64,000 bases of DNA from Thaumasiovibrio subtropicus (GTDB lineage: Bacteria > Pseudomonadota > Gammaproteobacteria > Enterobacterales > Vibrionaceae), in NCBI RefSeq assembly GCF_019703835.1, contig NZ_AP023055.1, positions 372,001 through 436,000 on the forward strand, in the 5' to 3' direction. Made by a program: the position numbers and the translations under genes. The notes beneath the pieces are model-generated. The model saw only the letters and a program-made list of their open reading frames with translations. It ran no database searches and was not told the DNA's origin. Below, in pieces: positions 42,695-50,452 of this stretch. Position 1 is the first letter of the stretch; each line of letters begins with the position of its first letter.

Positions 42695-43390
42695 ATGTTT
42701 TTGGACTTTTTCGAAAAGGAATTTAAAGAAATTTCGGATGTCCCAGAGGCCTTGTCATCATCATTGAGTGATGTCTTTAAAGAGAGGTTTAGTGGTGGAA
42801 TTCCATCTTTATTCAAGGAGATGAGAGATGATTTGCCGAAAACTTACAATGTAATTGAAAAAAAATTCGAATTAAAATTTGGCTCTAGATTACTTTGGGG
42901 GAGAAGACAGATTCTTTTCGCACTTGTTAGTCAAGACATGTTAGTGGAAGTATCATTATATTGTGTTAACCATTATCATGTCAGGCATTTATTTGAAAGG
43001 TCTGCTTATTTGCCGAGGGAAATTGAATCGTATTTTAATCTATCTAGAGGATTTATTATAAATAAAGAGGGCCAAAGTCGAGAGATAAAAAAAGATGTAC
43101 CAATATTGTATACCTGGCCTACAATTTTTGAAGAATGCATCGAGTTAACGAATGAAGATGTATCTTCTGTTGATGAATGGATAAAGAACTGCAAGGTATT
43201 AATATACACTCGTAGTCATGAAGTTATCCTTTTGGATAAAAAAACATCTATTGCTTATTTTACAAGCATGGACAATGTCTTGGACCTAAAGCCAATCGTT
43301 GATCTCGTCGATTTTTGGGACAGCTATAACGCTTATTTGCTAGAAAATGGCAATTCGTATGGGTTTAGATTTGCTGATTACTATGATTAG
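42695..43390 (+). CDS. Cassette gene A, unit 1: unknown probable immunity protein (intact)
   Basis: 231 aa from ATG 42695 (GTAGGAG upstream, eight bases). Soluble, acidic. N-terminal part FFEKEFKEISDVPEALSSSL; middle GSRLLWGRRQILFALVSQDM; C-terminal PIVDLVDFWDSYNAYLLENG and ending RFADYYD. No family recognised with confidence; the LWGRR and terminal FWDSYNAYL patterns are shared with the unit 2 copy, which is frameshifted. No signal peptide, so cytoplasmic. Its company (SUKH-like, Rap1a-like and HNH-like genes) suggests an immunity protein. Confidence 0.65.
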   Translation: MFLDFFEKEFKEISDVPEALSSSLSDVFKERFSGGIPSLFKEMRDDLPKTYNVIEKKFELKFGSRLLWGRRQILFALVSQDMLVEVSLYCVNHYHVRHLFERSAYLPREIESYFNLSRGFIINKEGQSREIKKDVPILYTWPTIFEECIELTNEDVSSVDEWIKNCKVLIYTRSHEVILLDKKTSIAYFTSMDNVLDLKPIVDLVDFWDSYNAYLLENGNSYGFRFADYYD

Positions 43391-43566
43391 AAGCATTAAC
43401 AAGAGTTTCAAAAGAATATGTGATGTCATTGGTATTTTGGGGCTGCTTATCATCAGTGTTGCCTGTCTCAGGTGCGATGATTAAAGGAGGTCTTATTATC
43501 CTTGTTTTCATGCGCTCAGGATGATTGGCTCGTCATTTAGGTATATAGAGTTTAAGTGAGGAATGC

Positions 43567-44153
43567 ATGAAGCTGAAAAATGGAACAGTCGAGAATGAAG
43601 AAATTGTTATTGATGACCGTTTGATATTTAATGTTATTGGGCCAGAAATAGTATTAAAAACTGCGTAATTCAGTCTAAGGTACCCACTTCTGCGTTGGGT
43701 ATCCGTGGTACTTTAGAGGACACGACGATTGTTGCTAAAAAGCCTTTAGGTGGATTTTATTGGTATGATGTTTCGTTGACTCGCTGCAAGTTTGTAGGCA
43801 AATTCCATAATAATTGTTTTGGTAGTAGAAATGGTTCACCAGGCTTGGTTGAGCAATGTGATTTTAGTCAAGCGGACATTGATAGGTGTTTTTTCTTCGG
43901 GAGCAATGTTGAAAGTAACACTTTCCCTAAATGGCCTTTTTTGTTCTTATTTAACAGCAGAGAAAATGTCTCGAAATTGGAACAATACGCAAAGGAAAAC
44001 GAAAACGTTGCTTATATATTTAGTCATTCTAAACACTTTGGTGAAGAAGTAAAGGGTATTTGCTATGACGCAAGAAAACTGGCTAAGTTGTTTAATACTA
44101 CCGTGGATGATATTAAGCATTCATTTTCAGGATTTGATTTTATTAAGTTTTAA
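43567..44153 (+). pseudogene. Cassette gene B, unit 1: pentapeptide-like protein, frameshifted
   Basis: Starts ATG 43567 with the same MKLKNGTVENEEIVIDDRLI as the intact copy at 47192, but one A is missing in the run near 43658-43662 (ATTAAAAACTGCG against ATTAAAAAACTGCG), giving an early TAA. The rest is open from 43695 (TTG, 152 aa) and ends FSGFDFIKF like its partner. The middle contains pentapeptide-like text (CDFSQADIDRCFF). A shortened protein from 43695 is possible. Confidence 0.8.
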
Positions 44154-44188
44154 TTTCACTGATTAAGCAGTAATGATGGAGATCGTTT

Positions 44189-44286
44189 ATGCCAACGCTT
44201 CACTTTTATTAGAACACTCTAAAATGTATTGCGTACAAGAAGTTTTACTTCGATGATTACCACTCTAGATTACGGTAATACACTTC
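44189..44286 (+). pseudogene. Small ORF with an amber codon at position 8 (unit 1 copy)
   Basis: ATG 44189 with GATGGAGATCGTTT before it reads MPTLHFY, TAG, then NTLKCIAYKKFYFDDYHS in the same frame before a +1 slip. The unit 2 copy at 47818 has the same ribosome binding site, the same amber and conservative residue changes. It may be a relic of a 40-codon gene or a seven-codon leader peptide. Confidence 0.35.
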
Positions 44287-44464
44287 AAATAACTTGTGTG
44301 CTTAATGTCTGAAATTGACTACTTACTATCGATATCGTGTGACCTTCGATTTGTTTTTATTCCTAACGTATAGAAACGAATAGTTTAAAATGTGATATTG
44401 TGAATTGTAATAAGTGGTTTTATAACTTCATACATATCAATTCAACATCGGAGTCAGTAGGTCA

Positions 44465-45052
44465 ATGTTGTATAAAATGGCGGTGATTTTGTTGCTTTTT
44501 ACTGGTTCAGTTTCGGCTTCGCAGTTGGATTTGAATAAGTGCAAAAAATTATTAAGAATATATCACAGTGGCGAAAAAATTAGACTTAACTTTAACGGAA
44601 AAAAGTTCCCAGATGCGTTGCAGAACTGGTATATGAAATACTATGGGTCTTTTGACGAAAGTTGGGTGAATGCTGAGGTTACTATAAAAAATTCGGTCAG
44701 TCTTTTGAGAGAGAATAATGAGTTAAGATTTGATATGGAATTTATGCTATTGCCATTAATGTATTTGAAATTCGACCGAATGAATTATAGTACGGATGCA
44801 TATTATTACGATATTTTTAATTATATAGATGATAGAAATTACATGATGTTGTTTGAAGATCCAGGTGATGTTTTTCCTTCACCCGCGCTCTCTCTCGCAG
44901 GTCACTACGATGAATGGGTGAGGGAGTTGTTTCTAAGTAATATTAAAGATGTCATATATAAAACGGCTGACCTTGGATCTTATTACAAGAATACATCAGG
45001 TGAAGACTTTTTATATTACACTAGTTGCCCTATAGGATTTGCTATTTACTAG
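44465..45052 (+). CDS. Cassette gene C, unit 1: exported protein of unknown function (intact)
   Basis: 195 aa from ATG 44465. Signal peptide (MAVILLLFTGSVSA, cleavage before SQLDL). Mature part is helical, Tyr-rich (AYYYDIFNYIDD), with PSPALSLAGHYDEWVRELFL near the C-terminus and two Cys (NKCKKL at the start, SCPIG at the end). The family is unknown. Export places it in the periplasm, as needed to block cell-wall or membrane-acting effectors. The unit 2 copy is broken (48085). About 310 bp of non-coding DNA with a small relic separates it from gene B. Confidence 0.65.
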   Translation: MLYKMAVILLLFTGSVSASQLDLNKCKKLLRIYHSGEKIRLNFNGKKFPDALQNWYMKYYGSFDESWVNAEVTIKNSVSLLRENNELRFDMEFMLLPLMYLKFDRMNYSTDAYYYDIFNYIDDRNYMMLFEDPGDVFPSPALSLAGHYDEWVRELFLSNIKDVIYKTADLGSYYKNTSGEDFLYYTSCPIGFAIY

Positions 45053-45188
45053 CTAGGTTTTCATGTTAACTGGGGTGACTTCCCTATTAATTATAGGTTA
45101 GCGAGTGCCGTGGGATTAAATCAACCCTATCACAGTTCAAGGGCCAATCGCCATTGATACATCAAAATTCACTTCAGGACGTACTACT

Positions 45189-45446
45189 ATGTATGGTGAT
45201 ATTGGAAATAGAAGGCAGTTCTGGAGGCAATGGAAAGATACTTTCTCTGGCACTTTAAGTTCTGATAATTTATATTTTGTTAAATCTAACCGATCTCCAG
45301 TTGTTGATGAACATTGGATTGATCACTTTCCTGAACATGCAGATCACCTAGGTGATCTCATTATCCATCACCATTTGGACTATGGGCATAGTGCCATACC
45401 TTTGCCTAAATCTCTACATAGTAAGCGACCAGGTTGGAGAATTTGA
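45189..45446 (+). CDS. Orphan HNH-like nuclease toxin tip
   Basis: 85 aa from ATG 45189, but the same frame is open from 45120, reading NPITVQGPIAIDTSKFTSGR with no start codon. The C-terminal sequence has the look of polymorphic-toxin HNH/SHH nucleases: NRRQFWRQWKDTFSGTLSSD, VVDEHWIDHFPEH, then IIHHHLDYGHSAIPLPKSLH, that is a His-rich metal centre followed by the G-x-A-x-P-L-P-x-x-x-H pattern. No delivery domain (PAAR, Rhs, VgrG) precedes it; homology to unit 2 stops at 45112 exactly where this fragment begins. It seems a displaced C-terminal toxin domain. A SUKH-like immunity gene follows. Confidence 0.65.
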   Translation: MYGDIGNRRQFWRQWKDTFSGTLSSDNLYFVKSNRSPVVDEHWIDHFPEHADHLGDLIIHHHLDYGHSAIPLPKSLHSKRPGWRI

Positions 45447-45479
45447 CACCTTTGCATTCAGGTAAACAGGCGGTAATAA

Positions 45480-46091
45480 ATGATTAATAACATTGATGAG
45501 TTGAAGTTATATACAGATGTAGAAGCGGCTAAATTTCCTACGATTGCATCGCATATTAGGCTTGGTAGTTCTAACTATTCAGAAGAACAAATAGCTGAGT
45601 TAAGCCGACGTATTCCTGAGTTGCCCTTATGCTATATACGTGTTGTTCGTCAGGTTGAGTTAACTGGAGTGTCTATAGGTCAATTTGCTTTATGGCCTGT
45701 CACGTATGGAAGCGGTGATTTACTTACCTGTCTCACCAAAGCCAACGAAAGCTGCAGTAATCCTTTTCTTGGGTTCTATAGTAATAATTATCTTGTTGAG
45801 GTTGCATGTTGTGAAGCAAATACTGTTTGCATAGGAAGTGCCGCTGGAAGAAATGAAGGCCAAGTGTTTCTTGTAGATATTAGCTCTGGCCCTAACCCAG
45901 TATTTCTTAAGTTAGCAGAGAACTTTGAGCAATTCTTGATTCTTGCTGGGAATCTTCATGACATCAGTATGTCATATCAGGAAAATGAAAACTCAGGACT
46001 TATTGAATTCTCTTCTCGTTTGGAGAAGTTTGAATTAGACAGTAGCTCAGTGTCTACTTGGATCCGGATGTTAGAAGAGGAACTGTTTTAG
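45480..46091 (+). CDS. SUKH (SMI1/KNR4)-like immunity protein
   Basis: 203 aa from ATG 45480 (GGCGGTAATAA upstream, weak). An N-terminal helical part leads to PLCYIRVVRQVELTGVSIGQ and then the SUKH-like core EVACCEANTVCIGSAAGRNEG with QVFLVDISSGPNPVFLKLAE and NFEQFLILAGNLHDI, the usual strand-strand-helix order with the sFeeFL motif. No signal peptide. It follows the nuclease toxin tip by 33 bp, and SUKH proteins are the classical partners of nuclease toxins, so it is the probable cognate inhibitor. Intact. Confidence 0.7.
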   Translation: MINNIDELKLYTDVEAAKFPTIASHIRLGSSNYSEEQIAELSRRIPELPLCYIRVVRQVELTGVSIGQFALWPVTYGSGDLLTCLTKANESCSNPFLGFYSNNYLVEVACCEANTVCIGSAAGRNEGQVFLVDISSGPNPVFLKLAENFEQFLILAGNLHDISMSYQENENSGLIEFSSRLEKFELDSSSVSTWIRMLEEELF

Positions 46092-46320
46092 TTGTCAGTA
46101 ATCACCATCATTGATGGGTATTCTAAATCGGATTAGGTATCTCTGCCCCGTGGGTTAATGGGGTGCTAGCTTTACTTATCATATTGTGTTCTTAACAACT
46201 GATTCCTAGAAATAACGATAAACAACTTGCGATGTAAATCATGTTTCTACATCATGGACATGGATCTTATGACAATAAGATGGCGATGATCTAACTCTGT
46301 TTGCTGTAGGCGTCTATATT

Positions 46321-47015
46321 ATGTTTTTGGACTTTTTCGAAAAGGAATTTAAAGAGATTACGGATGTGCCACAGGCCTTGCCATCTGAACTAAATGATGT
46401 GTTTAAAGACAGGTTTAGTGGTGGAATTCCATCTTTATCTGAGGAGATGAGAGTTGACTTACCAAAAACTTACAATGTAATTGAAAATAATTTCGAAATG
46501 AAACTAGGTTCTAGGCTACTTTGGGGGCGAAGGGATATCTGCTTTGCACTTGTTAGTCAAGATATGTTGATTGAAGTTCCACTCTACGATATTTATTATT
46601 ATCATGTAAAAGCTTTAGATGACAGTTCTACTTACTTGAAAAAGGAGATTGAATCATACTTTTATCTGACAAGTGGATTTCTTATACATAAGGAAGGCCA
46701 GAGTAAAGATCTTAAAAAGATGTACCTATATTGTATACTTGGCCTACAATTTTTGAAGAATGCATCGAGTTTACGAATGAAGACATATCTTCTGTTGATG
46801 GTTGGATAAAGGACTGCAAGGTATTAATATACACTCGTAGTCATGAAGTTATCCTTTTGGATAAAAATACATCTATTACTTATTATACAAGCATGGACAA
46901 TGTCTTGGACCTAAAGCCAATTGTTGATCTCGTCGATTTCTGGGACAGCTATAACGCTTATTTGCTAGAAAATGGCAATTCGTATGGGTTTAGATTTGCT
47001 GACTACTATGATTAG
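46321..47015 (+). pseudogene. Cassette gene A, unit 2: frameshifted
   Basis: ATG 46321, reading as the unit 1 copy up to GQSKDLKK, then one A is missing in the run near 46715-46719 (CTTAAAAAGATG instead of six A). The other frame continues DVPI-equivalent, LYTWPTIFEECIEFTNEDIS to FWDSYNAYLLENG and RFADYYD at 47015. The first part diverges from unit 1 more than the last part, which is nearly identical. Confidence 0.85.
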
Positions 47016-47191
47016 AAGCATTAACAAGAGTTTCAAAAGAATATGTGATGTCATTGGTATTATTGGGCTGCTTATCATCGATGTTGCTTGTCTCAGGTGC
47101 GATGATTAAAGGAGGTTTTATTATCCTTGTTTTCATGTGCTCAGGATGATTGGCTCGTCATTTAGGTATATAGAGTTTAAGTGAGGAACGC

Positions 47192-47779
47192 ATGAAGCTG
47201 AAAAATGGAACAGTCGAGAATGAAGAAATTGTTATTGATGACCGTTTGATATTTAATGTTATTGGGCCAGAAATAGTATTAAAAAACTGCGTAATTCAGT
47301 CTAAGGTACCCACTTCTGCGTTGGGTATCCGTGGTACCTTAGAGGATACGACGATTGTGGCGAAAAAGCCTTTAAATGGATTTTATTGGTATGATGTTTC
47401 GTTGATTCGCTGCAAGTTTGTAGGCAAGTTTCATAACAATCGTTTTGGTAGTCGAAATGGTTCATCAGGTTTGGTAGAGCAATGTGATTTTAGTCAGGCG
47501 GATATAGATGGAGCGGTTTTTTACAGTGGTAGTGTAGAAAAGCACATTTTTCCTAAGTGGCCATTTCTAGTCGTTTTTGTTACGGAAGACAACATTTTAC
47601 AACTGGAAAAATCGGCATTGAAGGACGAAAATGTGGAAGATGTTCTTGAGCATATAAAAGTATTACATAAGGAAAGAAAGGCGATCTGCTATGATGCTAG
47701 AAAAATGGCTAAAATATTCAATGTTTCTTTAGACGATATTAAGCGTTCGTTTTCAGGGTTTGACTTTATTAAGTTTTAG
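47192..47779 (+). CDS. Cassette gene B, unit 2: pentapeptide-like protein (intact)
   Basis: 195 aa from ATG 47192 (GTGAGGA upstream, nine bases). VENEEIVIDDRLIFNVIGPE, LKNCVIQSKVPTSALGIRG, then CKFVGKFHNNRFGSR and CDFSQADIDGAVFYSG, whose spacing of aromatic and small residues resembles pentapeptide-repeat coils; a C-terminal helical part ends FSGFDFIKF. No signal peptide. The unit 1 copy is frameshifted, so this is the only intact version. Function unknown; immunity is suggested by context. Confidence 0.65.
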   Translation: MKLKNGTVENEEIVIDDRLIFNVIGPEIVLKNCVIQSKVPTSALGIRGTLEDTTIVAKKPLNGFYWYDVSLIRCKFVGKFHNNRFGSRNGSSGLVEQCDFSQADIDGAVFYSGSVEKHIFPKWPFLVVFVTEDNILQLEKSALKDENVEDVLEHIKVLHKERKAICYDARKMAKIFNVSLDDIKRSFSGFDFIKF

Positions 47780-47817
47780 CCATTAATCTGTAAGACGGAG
47801 AACATTTATGCCAACGC

Positions 47818-47940
47818 TTCACTATTATTAGAACAGTATAAAAGGTGTTGCGCACTATCAGTTTTTCTTCGAGAATTATCATTCTATAAACGGTGAACAA
47901 CTTCAAATAACTTGTGTGCTTAATGTCTGAAATTGACTAC
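47818..47940 (+). pseudogene. Small ORF with an amber codon at position 8 (unit 2 copy)
   Basis: ATG 47818 with ACGGAGAACATTT before it reads MPTLHYY, TAG, then NSIKGVAHYQFFFENYHSIN and GEQLQITCVLNV to a TGA, 41 codons in one frame apart from the amber. Compare 44189. Confidence 0.35.
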
Positions 47941-48084
47941 TTACTATCGATATTGTGTGACCTTTGATTTGTTTTGATTCCGAACGTATAGAAAAGAATA
48001 GTTTAAACTGTGATATTGTGAATTGGAATAAGTGGTTTTATAATTTCATACATATCAATTCAACATCGGAGTCGGAAGGTCAAT

Positions 48085-48667
48085 GTTGTATAAAATGGCG
48101 GTTATTTTGTTGCTTTTACTGGTTCAGTTTCGGCTTCGCAGTTGGACTTAAATAAGTGCAAACGTATTTTTGAAATATATAACAGTGGTGAACCTATTAG
48201 AACTGATATCCTTACAGATAATCACCCAGCTGTGTTGCGTAACTGGCATATGAAATACTACGGATCTTTTGATGAAAGTTGGGCTCATGCCGAGATTGTT
48301 TTAAAGAAGGCGATCAGCCTTTTGAGGGAGAACAATGAGTTAAGGTTTGATATAGAGTTTATGGCAGTACCTCTAACCTATATTAGATTTAGTCCAATAT
48401 TTTACAGTACGGACGCATATTATTATGATATATTGAGTTATGTAGATGATAGTAATTACATGATGCTATTTGAAGATCCAGGTGAAGATTTTCCTTCCCC
48501 CGCTCTTTCTCTCGCAACTCATCTTGATGAATGGGTGAGGGCGTTATTTCTAAGTAATATTAAAAGGTTATATCAGAAACGGTTGATCTTGGGCCTCATT
48601 ATAAACACACATCAGGTGAAGAATTCTTGTATTACATTAGTTGTCCGAGAGGATTTTTACTTTACTA
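48085..48667 (+). pseudogene. Cassette gene C, unit 2: exported protein, two frameshifts
   Basis: ATG at about 48085 begins the same leader as unit 1 but one T is missing in the run near 48116-48119 (GCTTTTACTGG against GCTTTTTACTGG), destroying the signal peptide frame. The body is open from 48142, reading DLNKCKRIFEIYNSGEP to DEWVRALFLSNIK, then a second slip near 48565-48572. The corrected frame gives VDLGPHYKHTSGEEFLYY and SCPRGFLLY with a TAG at 48665-48667, as in unit 1. Confidence 0.8.
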
Positions 48668-48843
48668 GCAAGGTTTTCATGTTAACTGGGGTGATTTCCC
48701 TATTAATTATAGGTTAGCGAGTGCCGTGCCTTAGGGTTGAATCAAGCAGGGTCAGTAATCTTGCTCGTCTTACGGTTCGTCGGCTAACCTTGAAGTGTGT
48801 ATCTCAATGTGTCGTACTCGAATCCGCATTGCTGGGAGGCGCT

Positions 48844-49173
48844 ATGAAAACAGTCGGTGCTATCTTGATAATTTTCGTCTGCTCTTCACTCGTGCAAGCA
48901 AGTGAATGGCAAGATATCAATAAGAATGCCGATCACTTTTATCAAGCACTAGCCAGCAGCGATAGGGCATTACAGGCGAATGCACAGCACTATTTGCAAG
49001 GTGTGATAGATGCAACAGAAGGTGTGTACTGGTGTGATGCCAGTAAGTTCAAGATGGAGGAAGTACATGCCCGAGTCAACAGCGATCTCGCCAATACGTC
49101 TGCAACAGAGCGTAAATCCTTTTCGGCGGCAGAAGCGATCATTCGCGTAATTTCGGATTACTTTCCTTGCTAG
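48844..49173 (+). CDS. Rap1a/Tai-like periplasmic immunity protein
   Basis: 109 aa from ATG 48844 with GGAGGCGCT upstream; the longer frame from 48721 belongs to the cassette tail. Signal peptide KTVGAILIIFVCSSLVQA. The mature domain shows the Rap1a/Tai pattern: HYLQGVIDATEGVYWCDASK, then SAAEAIIRVISDYFPC with the Cys pair (about 68 and 109). Family members neutralise periplasmic type VI amidase effectors of neighbouring cells. No effector gene lies next to it, so it would be an orphan immunity protein. Intact, with a strong start signal. Confidence 0.75.
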   Translation: MKTVGAILIIFVCSSLVQASEWQDINKNADHFYQALASSDRALQANAQHYLQGVIDATEGVYWCDASKFKMEEVHARVNSDLANTSATERKSFSAAEAIIRVISDYFPC

Positions 49174-49318
49174 CTTGCTGAAAACTCAAATCGTATCGCT
49201 TGGCGACTTACGAGTCATACTGTTTGCTGACTTGACCAATACTTCAACCACTTACTCGCTTTTTGTCCCTAAAAAATTTCCCCTTCCCCGCTAAACTTGA
49301 TAGAAAGGTAAACGATTA

Positions 49319-50452
49319 ATGTCGTTGTGGTGGGGGAGAGGTAAGTTTATGAAGTCAGCATTCTTTCAACGTCTTTATGATGCGGTGATGAACCCGCCTG
49401 CGGATGAGGTGCCAGTGGAAGCGGCATTGATGACGCTGCCCACATTGTGGCTACTGGGAAAGACGGGTGCTGGCAAGTCCACGTTCATTAAAACCCTCAC
49501 CAATGATAGCAAGATTGAGATTGGCAACGGATTTCAGCCTTGTACCCAAACCGCTTCGCTTTATACCTTCCCGAATGAGAAACCGTTAGTCGCTTTTCTC
49601 GATAGCCGCGGCTTAGATGAAGTTGATTATGACCCCACCGACGATATCGCTTACTGCCAGTCGAAATCGCATGCGGTTGTTATCGCCTGCGCGCTCGATG
49701 AACCTGATCAAGCGTCGGTGATTGCCGCGTACAAGCAAGCTTTAATGAGCCAACGAGACCTCGCAACGGTGTTAGTGTTTAGTCGTAAGCATAAAATGCC
49801 AGCAGAAGATGCTGAACGCGCACAGACGATTTTGCAGCAACAGTTCGAAGCGATCGCGGGGAAAGCGTTACCTGCTGTTATTTACAACAGCGACGATGAC
49901 GTTGAGGTTGCGCGATTAAAGGCGACGGTGGCTGAAATTCTGCCAACTTTGCATTTGTGGTTACAATCCAGCCAAGCGAAAGATGCGGAAAGCCTCTGTT
50001 TTCAGCGGTATCAGAACGAGATTCTTTGGTATGCCGGGGCAGCTGCCGCGAGTGATACCTTACCGGGTGTCGGCTTAGTCACTGTGCCCACTATTCAAGG
50101 AAAATTACTGCACTCCTTGGGGAAACGGTATGACTATCAATGGGACCGCGCCCGTTTATCTGCGTTTTCTTCCGCTCTCGGCGCGAGTATGTTACTTCGC
50201 TATGGCGGGCAACTAGGGGGAAGGCAATTAGCGAAGTTGATTCCCGGCATTGGTCAAACGGTAGGCAGTGCGGCGGCAGCAGTGATCAGTTTTTCCACGA
50301 CCTATGCACTTGGGCGTGTCGCTTGCTATTACCTGTATCAGTCCAAACTGGATCTGCCGGTGGATGCCGACAGCTTGCAGGTGATCTATCGTCAAGCCTT
50401 GAGCGAAGCCAAATCTATGCGGGAGAAGAACAATGCGGGAGACAAACAGTAA
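49319..50452 (+). CDS. GTPase with C-terminal membrane (DUF697-like) region
   Basis: 377 aa from ATG 49319 (AAAGG upstream). G1 is LLGKTGAGKSTFIKTL (about 46-61), followed by a switch-like GFQPCTQTASLY, G3 LDSRGLDE with Arg in place of the usual Pro-Gly pair, and SRKHK near the G4 position. The C-terminal part (about 220-350) is Ala/Gly-rich and hydrophobic (YAGAAAASDTLPGVGLVTVP, LLRYGGQLGGRQLAKLIPGIG), the pattern of YcjF/DUF697 domains that insert in membranes. First gene of a three-gene cluster with a second GTPase and peptide deformylase. Role unknown; stress-linked membrane remodelling is a family-level guess. Confidence 0.8.
   Translation: MSLWWGRGKFMKSAFFQRLYDAVMNPPADEVPVEAALMTLPTLWLLGKTGAGKSTFIKTLTNDSKIEIGNGFQPCTQTASLYTFPNEKPLVAFLDSRGLDEVDYDPTDDIAYCQSKSHAVVIACALDEPDQASVIAAYKQALMSQRDLATVLVFSRKHKMPAEDAERAQTILQQQFEAIAGKALPAVIYNSDDDVEVARLKATVAEILPTLHLWLQSSQAKDAESLCFQRYQNEILWYAGAAAASDTLPGVGLVTVPTIQGKLLHSLGKRYDYQWDRARLSAFSSALGASMLLRYGGQLGGRQLAKLIPGIGQTVGSAAAAVISFSTTYALGRVACYYLYQSKLDLPVDADSLQVIYRQALSEAKSMREKNNAGDKQ

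Larger units (their letters stand above)
42475..45112 (+). repeat. Direct duplication, unit 1 (2.64 kb)
   Basis: Starts ATCACCATCATTGATGGG inside the end of the copper chaperone gene and runs to GCGAGTGCCGTG. The partner is 46101-48728. The two units contain the same three genes in the same order with related intergenic DNA. Identity is high in the 5' leader, in the cassette B start and in trailing DNA, lower within genes A and C, which suggests patchy gene conversion or diversification. Confidence 0.85.
46101..48728 (+). repeat. Direct duplication, unit 2 (2.63 kb)
   Basis: Begins ATCACCATCATTGATGGG, copying the last bases of the copper chaperone gene, and ends GCGAGTGCCGTG, like unit 1. 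The copy of the chaperone's 3' end in front of gene A shows that the duplicated segment came from next to the chaperone gene. Confidence 0.85.

Noticed and set aside
42475..48728. Integron cassette array
   Set aside because: No attC-like palindromic sites between genes; the pattern is a direct duplication instead.
50140..50451. Long N-terminal extension of the second GTPase frame
   Set aside because: It lies wholly inside the first GTPase gene in another frame; the coupled ATG at 50452 with TAATG overlap and immediate TM helices is far better.
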